DNA of 64,000 nt, from positions 1-64,000 of the forward strand of contig NZ_PVZC01000003.1 in assembly GCF_003002095.1 (NCBI RefSeq). The letters are read 5' to 3'. The notes under the pieces are model-generated. The model searched no databases. It saw nothing but the letters and a program-made list of their open reading frames with translations, and was not told the origin of the DNA. This DNA comes from Allonocardiopsis opalescens (GTDB lineage Bacteria; Actinomycetota; Actinomycetes; Streptosporangiales; Streptosporangiaceae). Positions 45,919 through 55,327 of the stretch are shown in pieces. Numbering within the stretch: the stretch's first letter is position 1; the number at the start of each line of letters is the position of its first letter. The translations under genes were made by a program, and so were the position numbers.

Positions 45919-47265
45919 CTAGGCACCCCGCTGGGCCGCGATGAGGTCGCGGTACCAGTGGAAGGAGTCCTTGGGCGTGCGCCGCTGTGTCTCGAAGTCG
46001 ACGTGCACCAGGCCGAAGCGCTGGGTGTAGCCCTCGGCCCACTCGAAGTTGTCCAGCAGCGACCAGGCGAAGTAGCCGCGCACGTCCACCCCGGCGTCGA
46101 TCGCGGCGGCCACCGCGCGGACGTGGCCGTCGAGGAAGTCGATCCTGGACGGGTCGGGCACGGTGCCGTCGTCGGCCACCACGTCGGGGAAGGAGGCCCC
46201 GTTCTCGGTGACGTACAGCGGGGGCAGCGCCCCGCCGTAGCGGTGGTGGAACAGCTCCAGCAGCTCGCGCAGGCCGTCGGGGACGATCGGCCAGCCGAAG
46301 GCGGTGATCGGGTGGCCGGTCATCTCGGGCAGGTCGAAGGGCAGGCCCGCGCCGGGGCTCGGCGCCGCGACCAGGGTGGGCCGGTAGTAGTTCAGGCCGA
46401 GGCCGTCCAGCGGGGCCGAGATCACCTTGAGGTCGCCGTCCTGGACCGGCAGCTCGATGGAGTCGAAGGCGCTGAGGTCGGGGTACTCGCCGAGCAGCAC
46501 GGGGTCGGTGAACAGCCGGTTGTGCAGCCTGTCGTAGGCGTCGGCCGCGGCGAGGTCGGCGGGCTCGCGACTGGCCGGCCAGGCGGGCGAGCAGTTGTTG
46601 GTGATCGCGACGCTGCGCACACCGCGGGCGCGCAGCTCGGCGACGGCCAGGCCGTGGGCGAGCAGCTGGTGGTGGGCGGCGGGCAGCGCGCCGTACACCA
46701 GCGGCAGCCCGGGCGCGTGGATGCCCCAGGCGTAGCCGTAGATCATGTGCACGAAGGGCTCGTTGAGGGTGATCCACATGTCGACCCGGTCGGCCAGCCG
46801 GTCGGCGACCAGCCCGGCGTACTCGGCGAAGCGGTAGGCGGTGTCGCGCTCCAGCCAGCCGCCGCGCTCCTGCAGCTCCTGGGGGAGGTCCCAGTGGAAC
46901 AGGGTGAGGACGGGGGCGATGCCGCGCTCCAGCAGCGCGTCGGTGAGCCGCTCGTAGAAGTCCAGGCCCTCGGGGTTGGCCGGGCCGCTCCCGCCGGGCT
47001 GCACCCGCGTCCAGGCGGTGGAGAAGCGGTAGGCCGACAGGCCGAGTTCGGCCATCAGCGCGACGTCCTCGGCGTAGCGGTGGTAGTGGTCGCAGGCCGT
47101 CTCGGCGGTGGCGCCGTCGGCGACCGCCCCGGGCCGGCGCACGAAGGCGTCCCAGATCGACGGCGAGCGGCCGCCCTCGGCGGCGGCCCCCTCCACCTGG
47201 AAGGCCGAGGTGGCGGCGCCCCACCAGAAGCCCTCGGGGAATCTCGGCCGGTCGGCCACGCTCAC
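45919..47265 (-). CDS. Beta-glucosidase, glycoside hydrolase family 1
   Basis: 448 residues, cytoplasmic, the normal GH1 size. FPEGFWWGAATSAFQVEGAAAEGGRSPSIWD opens the barrel. The acid/base is Glu169 (TLNEP) and the nucleophile Glu354 (YVTENG). Hydrolyses beta-glucosides such as cellobiose. GTG start with GGGAGGG upstream. No sugar ABC transporter or LacI regulator is adjacent; a TetR gene is divergent from it across 183 bp. Confidence 0.95.
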   Translation of the reverse strand: MSVADRPRFPEGFWWGAATSAFQVEGAAAEGGRSPSIWDAFVRRPGAVADGATAETACDHYHRYAEDVALMAELGLSAYRFSTAWTRVQPGGSGPANPEGLDFYERLTDALLERGIAPVLTLFHWDLPQELQERGGWLERDTAYRFAEYAGLVADRLADRVDMWITLNEPFVHMIYGYAWGIHAPGLPLVYGALPAAHHQLLAHGLAVAELRARGVRSVAITNNCSPAWPASREPADLAAADAYDRLHNRLFTDPVLLGEYPDLSAFDSIELPVQDGDLKVISAPLDGLGLNYYRPTLVAAPSPGAGLPFDLPEMTGHPITAFGWPIVPDGLRELLELFHHRYGGALPPLYVTENGASFPDVVADDGTVPDPSRIDFLDGHVRAVAAAIDAGVDVRGYFAWSLLDNFEWAEGYTQRFGLVHVDFETQRRTPKDSFHWYRDLIAAQRGA

Positions 47266-47448
47266 GTCGCATCCCTCCCACCGCTGCGGCGCGGCCGGCC
47301 GGCCCGCCCGTCTCGCGTCGGCGGCGCCCGTCCCGGCGCCGTTCCCGCACAGTCAACCAGTGGCGCGCCGCCGGGCAAAGCGGCGGCCGCGCCCTGACCC
47401 GCACCGCACCGGGCGGCGGGCCGGCGATCAGCACTGCATGATAGAGGA

Positions 47449-48126
47449 GTGACGGTTCCCCACCGCCCGGGCGCGAGCGGCGACGGCGCCGGAGCGGGCC
47501 CGGCCGCCCCGCCCGCCGCCGGGCCGCTGCGCCGCCGCCCGACCCAGCGGCGCAGCGCGGCGCGCGTCGAGCGGATGCTCGACGCCTGCGCCGAACTGCT
47601 GGAGGAGGTCGGCTACGAGGAGCTGAGCACCACCCGCATCGCCAGGCGGGCGGACGTGGCCATCGGCTCCGTCTACCAGTTCTTCCCGGACAAGCGGGCG
47701 ATCGCCCAGGCGCTGAGCCTGCGCTACCTCGCCGTGTTCAGCGAGCGGATCTCGGCGCGGCTGGCCGGCGGCGGCTACCGCGACTGGTTCGACACCGTCG
47801 ACACCGTCATCGACGAGTACGTGGCGATGCACCGCGGCGAGCCGGGCTTCCGGGAGCTGCGCTTCGGCGATGTGGTGGATCCGCGGCTGCTGGACTCCGC
47901 GGCCGAGAACAACACGGTGCTGGCCGGCCACCTCGCGCTGCTGCTGACCACCCACCTCGGCGCGCCGGAGGGCCCCGAGGTGGCGCGGGCGCTGTCGGTG
48001 GCGGTGGAGGCGGCCGACGCGGTGCTGAAGATGGCCTTCCGGCGCAGCCCCGAGGGCGACCCCGAGATCATCGCCGAGGCCAAGCGGCTGGTCCACGGCT
48101 ACCTGGCGGCGTCCTTCCGCGGCTGA
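47449..48126 (+). CDS. TetR/AcrR family regulator
   Basis: 225 residues. A Gly/Ala/Pro-rich start of about 30 residues precedes a clear HTH (ARVERMLDACAELLEEVGYEELSTTRIARRADVAIGSVYQFFPDKRAIAQAL, residues ~38-88); the C-terminal domain is of the TetR_C_17-like type. The GTG at 47449 is the first start in frame and abuts GAGGAG; a downstream start is possible. It is divergent from the beta-glucosidase, but TetR control of a GH1 gene would be unusual. Confidence 0.88.
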   Translation: MTVPHRPGASGDGAGAGPAAPPAAGPLRRRPTQRRSAARVERMLDACAELLEEVGYEELSTTRIARRADVAIGSVYQFFPDKRAIAQALSLRYLAVFSERISARLAGGGYRDWFDTVDTVIDEYVAMHRGEPGFRELRFGDVVDPRLLDSAAENNTVLAGHLALLLTTHLGAPEGPEVARALSVAVEAADAVLKMAFRRSPEGDPEIIAEAKRLVHGYLAASFRG

Positions 48127-48385
48127 GCGCGGCCGCGGAAAAACGGTGGCGCGGCGCCCGGCGAGTGGGACATTCGACCAGTTACCGCCAAATGAATGGA
48201 AGACGGTACGGCGCGCTGGCAGTATGTTCGGGCGACCGCCGCGCGCCGCGGTCGCCGCGGTGGGGGCCGCCCCACGGCGCGGCGGTGCGGCCGGAGCCCG
48301 CCGCCGGAGGGCGCCAGCGGTTTCCACCGGCTCCGCCGCGCTCGCAGACGGCGCCGCAGGAGTCCCGCCCGGGGAGGGGCGCAAC

Positions 48386-49285
48386 GTGCTCGCCGACAGT
48401 ACGCTCACGCTCGACAGCGCCATCAGCGGGGTCGCCGCCGGGGTGCCCTATGTGGCCATGCCGCCGGCCTCCGGCGCCGACCAGGCGCCGATGGTGGTGG
48501 CCTGGCACTCCTTCGAGCCGCCGCGCAGTGAGGTGGCGCTGGCCGGCACCCTGCCGATGGCGGGGGTGGACGCCTGGCGCGTCTACCTGGGCCTGCCGAT
48601 GTTCGGCACCCGGCTGCCCGAGGGCGGGCTGGCCGAGATCCAGCAGCTGGGCGGCGACGACTACCTGCTGAACCTGCTCGGCCCCGTCGTGGAGAAGGCG
48701 ACCGCCGAGCTGGGCGCCGCCGTCGCCGAGCTGAGCGCGCGGCTGCCGGTGTCGGGCGGGCCGGTGGCGCTGGCCGGCGTCGGGGAGGGCGGCACCGCGG
48801 TGCTGCTCGCGCTGGCCGAGTCCGGGCTGCCGGTGGCCGCCGCCGGGGTGGTCAACCCGGTGGTCTTCCCGGCGCACGTGCTGGCGGCCAGGGAGCGGGA
48901 GGCCGGCGCCGCCTACCGGTGGACGGACCGCTCGCGGGAGCTGGCCGCCTGGCTCGACTTCACCACCCGCGCCGCCGACATCGGCGGCCGGATGCCCCGC
49001 ACGCCGCTGCTGGTCGTCACCGGCCAGGCCGACGAGGTCGTGCGCCCGGCGCACGGCCAGGCGCTGCACGACGCGCTGGTGCGCGCCTACGCCGAGGACG
49101 GCCCGGCCGAGCAGACCGCTGAGCAGCCCACCTCCGACGACCGGCTGCGCCACATCACCATCCCCGACCTGACGCACACCATGGGCCCCGAGCCCGGGCT
49201 GCGCCCGGGTCCGCCGGCCCCCGGCCCGGTCCTGGCGGACCGGGCCCTCACCGAATGGTTCCGGCGATTCCTGGCCGAGGGCTAG
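48386..49285 (+). CDS. Alpha/beta hydrolase-like protein lacking the nucleophile serine
   Basis: 299 residues with an alpha/beta hydrolase plan: VVAWHSFEPPRSEVAL for strand 3 and the oxyanion turn, an elbow ALAGVGEGGTAVLLAL, an acid in VTGQADEVVRPAHG and a His in DLTHTMGPEPG. At the elbow the expected Ser is Gly133 (codon GGG), so the canonical nucleophile is absent. The GTG at 48386 with GGGAGGGG six bases upstream is preferred; a longer in-frame reading would add 80 low-complexity residues. No signal peptide. Function unknown. Confidence 0.75.
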   Translation: MLADSTLTLDSAISGVAAGVPYVAMPPASGADQAPMVVAWHSFEPPRSEVALAGTLPMAGVDAWRVYLGLPMFGTRLPEGGLAEIQQLGGDDYLLNLLGPVVEKATAELGAAVAELSARLPVSGGPVALAGVGEGGTAVLLALAESGLPVAAAGVVNPVVFPAHVLAAREREAGAAYRWTDRSRELAAWLDFTTRAADIGGRMPRTPLLVVTGQADEVVRPAHGQALHDALVRAYAEDGPAEQTAEQPTSDDRLRHITIPDLTHTMGPEPGLRPGPPAPGPVLADRALTEWFRRFLAEG

Positions 49286-49311
49286 CCGCCGGCCCGCCCC
49301 GGCCGCACCGC

Positions 49312-50682
49312 TCAGACCTGCTCGGCCGCCTTGCGCGCCGCGACGAGCACCGGGTCCCAGACCGGGGAGAAGGGCGGGGCGTAGCCGAGGTCCAGGCTCA
49401 GCACCTCCTCGGCGGTCATGCCGTTCCAGATCGCGGTGGCCAGCACGTCGACCCGCTTGGCGGCGCCCTCGCGGCCGACGATCTGGCCGCCGAGCAGCCG
49501 CCCGGCGCCGCGCTCGGCGATGAGCTTGACCGTGATGGGCTGCGAGCCGGGGTAGTAGCCGGCCCGGGTGGTGGACTCCACCGCGGCGGTGGTGTACCGG
49601 AAGCCGGCCGCGTCGGCCTCGGCCGACGACAGGCCGGTGCGGGCCACCTCCAGGCCGCAGACCTTGGTGACGGCGGTGCCGACCACCCCGGGGAAGGTCG
49701 CGTAGCCGCCGCCGATGTTGATGCCGGCCACCCGGCCCTGCTTGTTGGCGTGGGTGCCCAGCGCGATGGAGACGGGCCGCTGCGAGACCCGGTGGAGGCT
49801 CTGCACGCAGTCGCCGGCCGCCCACACCCCGGGCGCGGAGGTGCGCATCCGGCGGTCCACCGCGATGCCGCCCGAAGGCCCGATCTCCAGGCCCGCGCCT
49901 GCGGCCAGCCGCACGTCCGGCCGCACCCCCAGGCCGAGCACCACGAGTTCGGCGGGGATGGTGCGCTCCCGGGTGACGACGGCGGTGACCTCGCCGTCGC
50001 GCTCCTCGAAGCCGCGCACCTGCTCCTCCAGCAGCACCCGCACCCCGATCTCGCGCAGCGCGCCGGCGACCATCGCCCCCATCTCGGGGTCCAGGCTCGT
50101 CATCGGGTGTGCGGCGCGGTCCACCAGGGTGACGGCGATGTCGTGCGCGACCAGGGCCTCGGCCAGTTCCAGGCCGACGTAGCCGCCGCCGACGACCACC
50201 GCCCGGGCGGGGCGGCGGTCCTCGATGTAGGCGTCCATGGCCACGCCGTCGTCGAGGGTCTGCACGCCGAAGACGCCGCGGGCGCCCGCGCCGGGCAGGG
50301 CGGGCCGGTTGGGCACCGCGCCGGTGGCGACGACGAGCTGGTCGAAGGGCTCCTCGATGGTGCGCCCGGACCCGCCGGGCCCCAGCTCGACGGTGGTGAC
50401 CCGCCGCGCGTCCAGGTCGACGGCGACGGCCTCGCGGTGCAGCCGCACCCCGATGGCGTAGTCCTTCTCGAAGACCTCGGGGGCGCGGGCGATCAGCTCG
50501 TTGGTGGAGGTCACCGCCCCGCCGATGAAGTACGGGATGCCGCAGGCGCTGTAGGAGGTGTACCGGCCGCGCTCGATCGCGACGATCTCCAGGTCCTCGG
50601 GTCCGCGCCGCCGGCGCGCCTGCGAGGCCGCGCTCATTCCGCCGGCGTCGCCGCCGATCACCACCAGGCGTTCCGCTGCCAT
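49312..50682 (-). CDS. FAD/NAD(P)-dependent oxidoreductase, CoA-disulfide reductase-like
   Basis: 456 residues. GxGxxG-type FAD motif VVIGGDAGGMSAAS at the N terminus, the redox cysteine in YTSYSACGIPYF near residue 43, NAD(P) motif VVVGGGYVGLELAEAL near 155, WAAGDC near 275, and the C-terminal dimerisation domain of pyridine nucleotide-disulfide oxidoreductases. The single cysteine in SACGIPY is the hallmark of CoA-disulfide reductases and related NADH oxidases and persulfide reductases. Start at the ATG with AGAGAGG upstream. Confidence 0.92.
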   Translation of the reverse strand: MAAERLVVIGGDAGGMSAASQARRRRGPEDLEIVAIERGRYTSYSACGIPYFIGGAVTSTNELIARAPEVFEKDYAIGVRLHREAVAVDLDARRVTTVELGPGGSGRTIEEPFDQLVVATGAVPNRPALPGAGARGVFGVQTLDDGVAMDAYIEDRRPARAVVVGGGYVGLELAEALVAHDIAVTLVDRAAHPMTSLDPEMGAMVAGALREIGVRVLLEEQVRGFEERDGEVTAVVTRERTIPAELVVLGLGVRPDVRLAAGAGLEIGPSGGIAVDRRMRTSAPGVWAAGDCVQSLHRVSQRPVSIALGTHANKQGRVAGINIGGGYATFPGVVGTAVTKVCGLEVARTGLSSAEADAAGFRYTTAAVESTTRAGYYPGSQPITVKLIAERGAGRLLGGQIVGREGAAKRVDVLATAIWNGMTAEEVLSLDLGYAPPFSPVWDPVLVAARKAAEQV

Positions 50683-50828
50683 CGTGCCTCTCTTCCGGGC
50701 CGGGCTCGTCACGACATCGAAGCAATCCGCAATTCGTCGGATGTTCCCGGGGTTCATGCCCACGGGATGGGCTATGACTGATCAAATAGGGCTGGCTGGC
50801 CAGCATGCGCGAGGAAGGGTTTTGCGTA

Positions 50829-51452
50829 GTGACCGAACCTGCTCCGCTACACGTCGCCGGAGTAGACCACGAGCGGCTCACCGATCAGCTGCGGTTCGTG
50901 CTCGAAGTCGACAAGCTGAAACGTATCCTGCGCCGCAACACGCTGGTCGACGGCTCCCGCCGTGAGAACGACGCCGAGCACTCCTGGCACGTGGCGCTGG
51001 CGGCGCGGGTGTTCGCGGAGTACGCGCCCAAGGGCACCGACATCGACCGGGTGGTCGAGATGCTGCTGCTGCACGACATCGTGGAGATCGACGCGGGCGA
51101 CACCTTCGTCTACGACACGGAGCTGGCGCAGACCCAGTTCAAGCGGGAGAGCGAGGCCGCCGACCGGCTGTACGCGCTGCTGCCCAAGGACCAGGCCGAG
51201 CACGCGCGGGGCCTGTGGGAGGAGTTCGAGGCGCGCACCACCCCCGAGGCGCGCTTCGCCAAGGCGATCGACCGGCTCGCCCCGATGCTGGCCAACTGGC
51301 ACAACGAGGGCGGCACCTGGGTGACCCACCGGGTGTCGGCCGCGCAGGTGCGCGAGAAGGTCGCGATGGTGGCCGAGGGCTCCGCCACCCTGGGCGCCTA
51401 CGCCACCGCCCTGATCAACGACGCCGTCGGCCGCGGCTACCTGGCGCCCTAG
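50829..51452 (+). CDS. HD domain protein (YfbR/HDDC2-like 5'-nucleotidase family)
   Basis: 207 residues. LRFVLEVDKLKRILRRNTLVDGSRRENDAEHSWHVALAA carries the first metal His pair, LLLHDIVEIDAGD the HD pair, and AKAIDRLAPMLANW the final Asp. This set is that of HD_3-type deoxynucleotide phosphohydrolases such as YfbR. The GTG at 50829 is preferred since GGAAGG lies 10 bases before it; the ATG at 50805 has no ribosome site but would add only eight residues. Confidence 0.88.
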   Translation: MTEPAPLHVAGVDHERLTDQLRFVLEVDKLKRILRRNTLVDGSRRENDAEHSWHVALAARVFAEYAPKGTDIDRVVEMLLLHDIVEIDAGDTFVYDTELAQTQFKRESEAADRLYALLPKDQAEHARGLWEEFEARTTPEARFAKAIDRLAPMLANWHNEGGTWVTHRVSAAQVREKVAMVAEGSATLGAYATALINDAVGRGYLAP

Positions 51453-51460
51453 AGCGGCGC

Positions 51461-51490
51461 GGCCGCGGCGCCCGCCGGGCGCCCGCGGCC
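51461..51490. terminator. Bidirectional terminator hairpin
   Basis: GGCCGCGG...CCGCGGCC arms with an inner CGCCCG/CGGGCG stem and one bulged base, between the convergent HD and SPFH genes. Confidence 0.7.
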
Positions 51491-51497
51491 GACCACC

Positions 51498-52568
51498 TCA
51501 GCTCTTGTCCTCCAGTACCGGCGGGCGGCCGTAGCCGCCGCGGTCGGTGAGGTCGTCGACCACCGGGCCCTCCACCGCCGGCGCGGCCGCGGCGCCGTTG
51601 CGGTCGGCGGCGCCGGACGCGGCGGGCGCGGAGCCGTTGGGGCTGGCGCCGCCGGAGGCGGCCGCCTCGCGCACGCTGCCGAAGAAGCCGCCGATGCCCT
51701 CCAGGGCGCGCCCCATCTCGCTCGGCACGATCCACACCTTGTTGGCGTCGCCGCTGGCGATCTTGGGGAGGGTCTGCAAGTACTGGTAGGCGAGCAGCTT
51801 GTCGTCGGGGTTGCCGTCGTGGATGGCCTTGAAGACCATCGCGATCGCGTCGGCCTCGCCGCGCGCCCGCACCGCCTGCGCCTCGGCCGACGCCTTGGCC
51901 TGCAGCACCTCGGCCTCGGCGGCGCCGCGTGCGCGCAGGACCGCCGCCTGCTTCTCGCCCTCGGCGGTGAGGATCGCGGACTGCTTGGAGCCCTCGGCCT
52001 CCAGGATCTCGGCGCGCTTGTCGCGGTCGGCGCGCATCTGCTTCTCCATCGCGTCCTGGATGGAGGGCGGCGGCTCGATCGCCTTCAGCTCGACCCGGTT
52101 CACCCGGATGCCCCACCGGCCGGTCGCCTCGTCCAGCACCACGCGCAGCTCGCGGTTGATCTCCTCGCGGGAGGTGAGGGTCTGCTCCAGGTCCATGCCG
52201 CCGACCACGTTGCGCAGGGTGGTGACGGTCAGCTGCTCGATCGCGACGATGAAGTTGGCGACCTCGTAGGTGGCGGCCTTGCCGTCGGTGACCTGGAAGT
52301 AGATGACCGTGTCGATGCTCACCATCAGGTTGTCCTGGGTGATCACCGGCTGCGGCGGGAAGGTGACGACCTGCTCTCTGAGGTCGATCTCGGTGCGCAC
52401 CCGGTCGACGAAGGGCAGCACGACGTTCAGCCCGGCGTTGAGGGTGCGGTGGTAGCGGCCGAAGCGCTCCACGATGTCGGACTTGGCCTGCGGGACGATC
52501 CGCACGCTCCTCCACAGGATGACGCCAACCAGGGCCACCAGGATCAGGGTGACGACGAGCGAGGTCAT
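51498..52568 (-). CDS. SPFH/band 7 domain membrane protein (paraslipin-like)
   Basis: 356 residues. One N-terminal membrane helix (residues ~3-22), then a band 7 domain: RIVPQAKSDIVERFGRYHRTL, LPFVDRVR, REQVVTFPPQPVITQDN and GRWGIRVNRVELKAIEPPPSIQDAM. A long Ala/Glu-rich coiled coil follows (~residues 190-260), then SEMGRALEGIGGFF and a Gly/Ala-rich tail. It forms membrane microdomain oligomers. The usual partner, an NfeD protein, is not adjacent. Confidence 0.93.
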   Translation of the reverse strand: MTSLVVTLILVALVGVILWRSVRIVPQAKSDIVERFGRYHRTLNAGLNVVLPFVDRVRTEIDLREQVVTFPPQPVITQDNLMVSIDTVIYFQVTDGKAATYEVANFIVAIEQLTVTTLRNVVGGMDLEQTLTSREEINRELRVVLDEATGRWGIRVNRVELKAIEPPPSIQDAMEKQMRADRDKRAEILEAEGSKQSAILTAEGEKQAAVLRARGAAEAEVLQAKASAEAQAVRARGEADAIAMVFKAIHDGNPDDKLLAYQYLQTLPKIASGDANKVWIVPSEMGRALEGIGGFFGSVREAAASGGASPNGSAPAASGAADRNGAAAAPAVEGPVVDDLTDRGGYGRPPVLEDKS

Positions 52569-52783
52569 GGGGGACTCCGGTCCGGTGCGGGCGGGGAGAC
52601 GGCGCACACGCCTCTCTGGCGAGAAGCATGCCCAGGCGTCATGATCCTAAATCGATCCAGACCCCGGCGTTCGCCGAATTCGGCCGCCTTCCGGGGCTGA
52701 GCGGCCCAAACGGCGGCACGGGACCGATTCCGGACAGCCGCCGGCCCGCCCGCCCCCGCGGACGGCCCGCTGGGGCGCCCCGG

Positions 52784-53578
52784 CTAGCGGACGGCGCGGG
52801 CCGACCAGCGGTCCACGTCGGCGTGGTGCTCGACCACCAGCGGCAGGCCGAAGGTCTCCGACAGGCTCTCCTTGGTGAGGACCCGCTCCAGCGGCCCCTG
52901 CGCGACGATCCCGCCCTCGCGCACCAGCATCACGTGGGTGAACCCGGGCGGGATCTCCTCCAGGTGGTGGGTGACCAGCACGGAGGTGGGGGCGTCGAAG
53001 CTGGCGGCCAGGCCGGTGAGCCGCTGCAGCAGGTCCTCGCGGCCGCCCAGGTCGAGCCCTGCGGCGGGCTCGTCCAGCAGCAGCAGCTCGGGGTCGGGCA
53101 TCAGCGCCCGCGCGATCTGCACCCGCTTGCGCTCCCCCTCCGACAGGGTGTCGAAGCGGCGCCCGGCCAGCTCGCCGACGCCCAGCTGCTCCAGCAGCCG
53201 CACCGCGCGGCCCACGTCGGCGGAGTCGTACTCCTCGGTCCAGCGGCCCAGGACGGCGTAGCTGCCGGTGAGGACGAGGTCGAGCACCTTCTCCCCGGCC
53301 GGCACCCGCTCGGCCAGGGCTGCGCTGGCCAGCCCGATCCGGGGCCGCAGCTCGAACACGTCCACCTTGCCCAGCCGCTCCCCCAGCAGCTCCACCGTGC
53401 CCTCGGTGGGGAACAGCAGGGTGGACGCCACCTGGAGGAGGGTGGTCTTGCCCGCGCCGTTGGGGCCGATCACCGCCCAGCGCTCGTCCTCCTCGACGGT
53501 CCAGTCGACGTCGTGGAGCAGGGTGGCCCCGTCGCGCCGCACGCCTACACCGGTCAGCTGAAGTACCTCGCCCGCCAT
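52784..53578 (-). CDS. Stand-alone ABC transporter ATP-binding protein
   Basis: 264 residues. Walker A GPNGAGKTT near 40, Q-loop in the RPRIGLAS segment, signature LSEGERKRV near 145, Walker B LLLLDEPAAGLD near 165, and H-loop LVTHHLEEIPPGFTHVMLV. This group (YlmA/PhnK-like iron-chelate-type ATPases) is often encoded without a permease, as here, and is common next to serB in actinobacteria. Start at ATG 53578; a GTG 15 codons earlier is possible. Role unknown. Confidence 0.88.
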   Translation of the reverse strand: MAGEVLQLTGVGVRRDGATLLHDVDWTVEEDERWAVIGPNGAGKTTLLQVASTLLFPTEGTVELLGERLGKVDVFELRPRIGLASAALAERVPAGEKVLDLVLTGSYAVLGRWTEEYDSADVGRAVRLLEQLGVGELAGRRFDTLSEGERKRVQIARALMPDPELLLLDEPAAGLDLGGREDLLQRLTGLAASFDAPTSVLVTHHLEEIPPGFTHVMLVREGGIVAQGPLERVLTKESLSETFGLPLVVEHHADVDRWSARAVR

Positions 53579-53731
53579 CTGTCCCGTTCCCTCGTTCCCC
53601 GCGTTCGCCGCCGTCCGCGTCACGCTCGGCGCACGTGCCGATCGCCGCGCTCCCCGTCAGCGTCGCACGGACGCGGCCGCGGATCGACCCGTGCCTGTCC
53701 GGACGTCGCTGATCGCACTTATCGTGAACCG

Positions 53732-54520
53732 GTGTCGCGAAACCTGCCTTCGGCCGCACTGGTCGCCTGGGGCAATGCCTGGCTGATCGGCGAGACCGGC
53801 CTCGACGAGGCCGTCGACGCCGTCGAGTGCGGTGTGCCCCATGTACTCGGCCCCTCTCCCGACCGGACCGGATCCGATCCGCACGAGTCCCCGCTGCGCG
53901 GCGGCCTGGCCCGGCTGCGCTCGCAGGGCCTGACCCAGCTCCGCCTCGCCCTCCCCGCCCCCGGCGACCCGCTGGGGCTGTCGGGGCCCCCGTCGTTCAA
54001 CACGGCCGCGCTGGACGCCGGGCAGGCGGTGGTGGCGCTGCTCGACGGGGGGCGGATCGGGCTGGTGCCCGTGGAGGACCGCCGAGGGTCATCGTATGTG
54101 GGCGTCCGCTGGGAGCGGCACCCCGCCGCCCCTCCGGCCGGTGCCGCGGACGGCTGGCCGGACGTGCCGGCGCTGGCCGAGGCCGACCGCGGGCTGAGCC
54201 TCGCGCTGCGCGACGCCACCTCGGTCCTGTCGGAGACGGGCCGGGGCGACCAGTGGGGGCCGGAGCTGGCCGGTGCGCTGGGCGCGCTGCGCGCCGAGCA
54301 CCGGCAGGGCGACCCGGGGCTGGCGCCCGGCTACCCGGGGCGCGCGCACCGGCTGGCGGCGCTGGCCGGCCGGCTGGGCAGCGTGGTGGCGCTGGCCCGC
54401 GACCGCCAGGCCGGGCTGACCGGCCGGCAGACCGCCGAGCGGACCCGGGCGCTGGCAGCGCTCGACCAGGCGATCCGCCGCGCCCTGGTGGCCGCGCACA
54501 ACAGCGTCTGGGCGGGCTGA
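53732..54520 (+). CDS. Conserved actinobacterial hypothetical protein
   Basis: 262 residues, no membrane segment. It opens LPSAALVAWGNAWLIGETGLDEAVDAV and later has LRLALPAPGDPLGLSGPPSFNTAALDAGQAVVALL, which look like a conserved core, then a C-terminal helical region with a heptad-like Leu/Ala pattern ending RALVAAHNSVWAG. I do not recognise a characterised family. It starts at a GTG close behind an ACTTAT box (53718-53723), so it may be leaderless. It precedes the DUF1707 and serB genes. Confidence 0.78.
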   Translation: MSRNLPSAALVAWGNAWLIGETGLDEAVDAVECGVPHVLGPSPDRTGSDPHESPLRGGLARLRSQGLTQLRLALPAPGDPLGLSGPPSFNTAALDAGQAVVALLDGGRIGLVPVEDRRGSSYVGVRWERHPAAPPAGAADGWPDVPALAEADRGLSLALRDATSVLSETGRGDQWGPELAGALGALRAEHRQGDPGLAPGYPGRAHRLAALAGRLGSVVALARDRQAGLTGRQTAERTRALAALDQAIRRALVAAHNSVWAG

Positions 54521-54632
54521 GCCCCGGCCCGGGCCGGGGGCGTCCAGGAGGCCGCCCAGGGCCGCCATCTCAGGGTTCAGTCAGGGGCCCGGACCGGTGT
54601 GCGGCGCGGCACCGCGGGTTATCGTCGATGGT

Positions 54633-55232
54633 GTGAACCGCTACTCCCCATCGCAGCCGGGTCACGTCCGCGCCTCCGACGCCGACCGTGACCGCGTCTT
54701 CGACGTGCTGCGCGAGGCGCTGGCCGAGGGGCGGCTGACCCCGGTGGAGCACACCGAGCGGGTCGACGCCGTCTACACCGCCAAGACCATCGGCGAGCTG
54801 GCGCCGATCACCAGCGACCTCCCGGGCGGCCGCGCGGCGCCGGGTCACCCGGCCATCTCGGTGGGCGTCGAGGGCACCGACACCATCACCACGATCATGA
54901 GCGGCGCCGAGCGCACCGGCCGCTGGGTGGTGGCGCCGCGGCTGGTCGTCAACAGCGTCCTCGGCGGGGTGGAGCTGGACTTCCGGGAGGCGGTGCTCGC
55001 CCAGCGCGAGATCACGGTGCAGCTGATGTGCCTGCTCGGCGGGGTGCGGATGGTGGTCCCCGAGGGGGTGCGGGTGGAGAACGCGGCCGCCGCGATCCTC
55101 GGCGGCGCGGAGCTGGGCGGCGCGGGAGCGGTGGACGACCCCGGCGCCCCCACCATCCGGCTCACCGGCATGCTGCTGCTGGGCGGGGTGGAGGTCAAGG
55201 TCAAGCGGCGCAAGCGCAGGCGCTCGGGCTGA
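54633..55232 (+). CDS. DUF1707 (SHOCT-like) protein with LiaF-like C-terminal domain
   Basis: 199 residues. The N-terminal ~50 residues (RASDADRDRVFDVLREALAEGRLTPVEHTERVDAVYTAKTIGELAPITSDL) are a DUF1707 domain, common in actinobacteria. The C-terminal half (SVLGGVELDFREAVLAQREITVQLMCLLGGVRMVVPEGVRVE) is the beta-helical domain of cell-wall-active antibiotic response proteins such as LiaF and VraT. No membrane helix is visible. GTG at 54633 gives the normal start. Confidence 0.85.
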   Translation: MNRYSPSQPGHVRASDADRDRVFDVLREALAEGRLTPVEHTERVDAVYTAKTIGELAPITSDLPGGRAAPGHPAISVGVEGTDTITTIMSGAERTGRWVVAPRLVVNSVLGGVELDFREAVLAQREITVQLMCLLGGVRMVVPEGVRVENAAAAILGGAELGGAGAVDDPGAPTIRLTGMLLLGGVEVKVKRRKRRRSG

Positions 55233-55327
55233 GTCCGGGGCCTCGGGCGAACGTCCGGTGACGGCCCGCCGTCCACCTGGGAACCTCTCGAAGCGGCGCC
55301 GCGGGCGTTCGGTAGCGTGGGTCCGAC

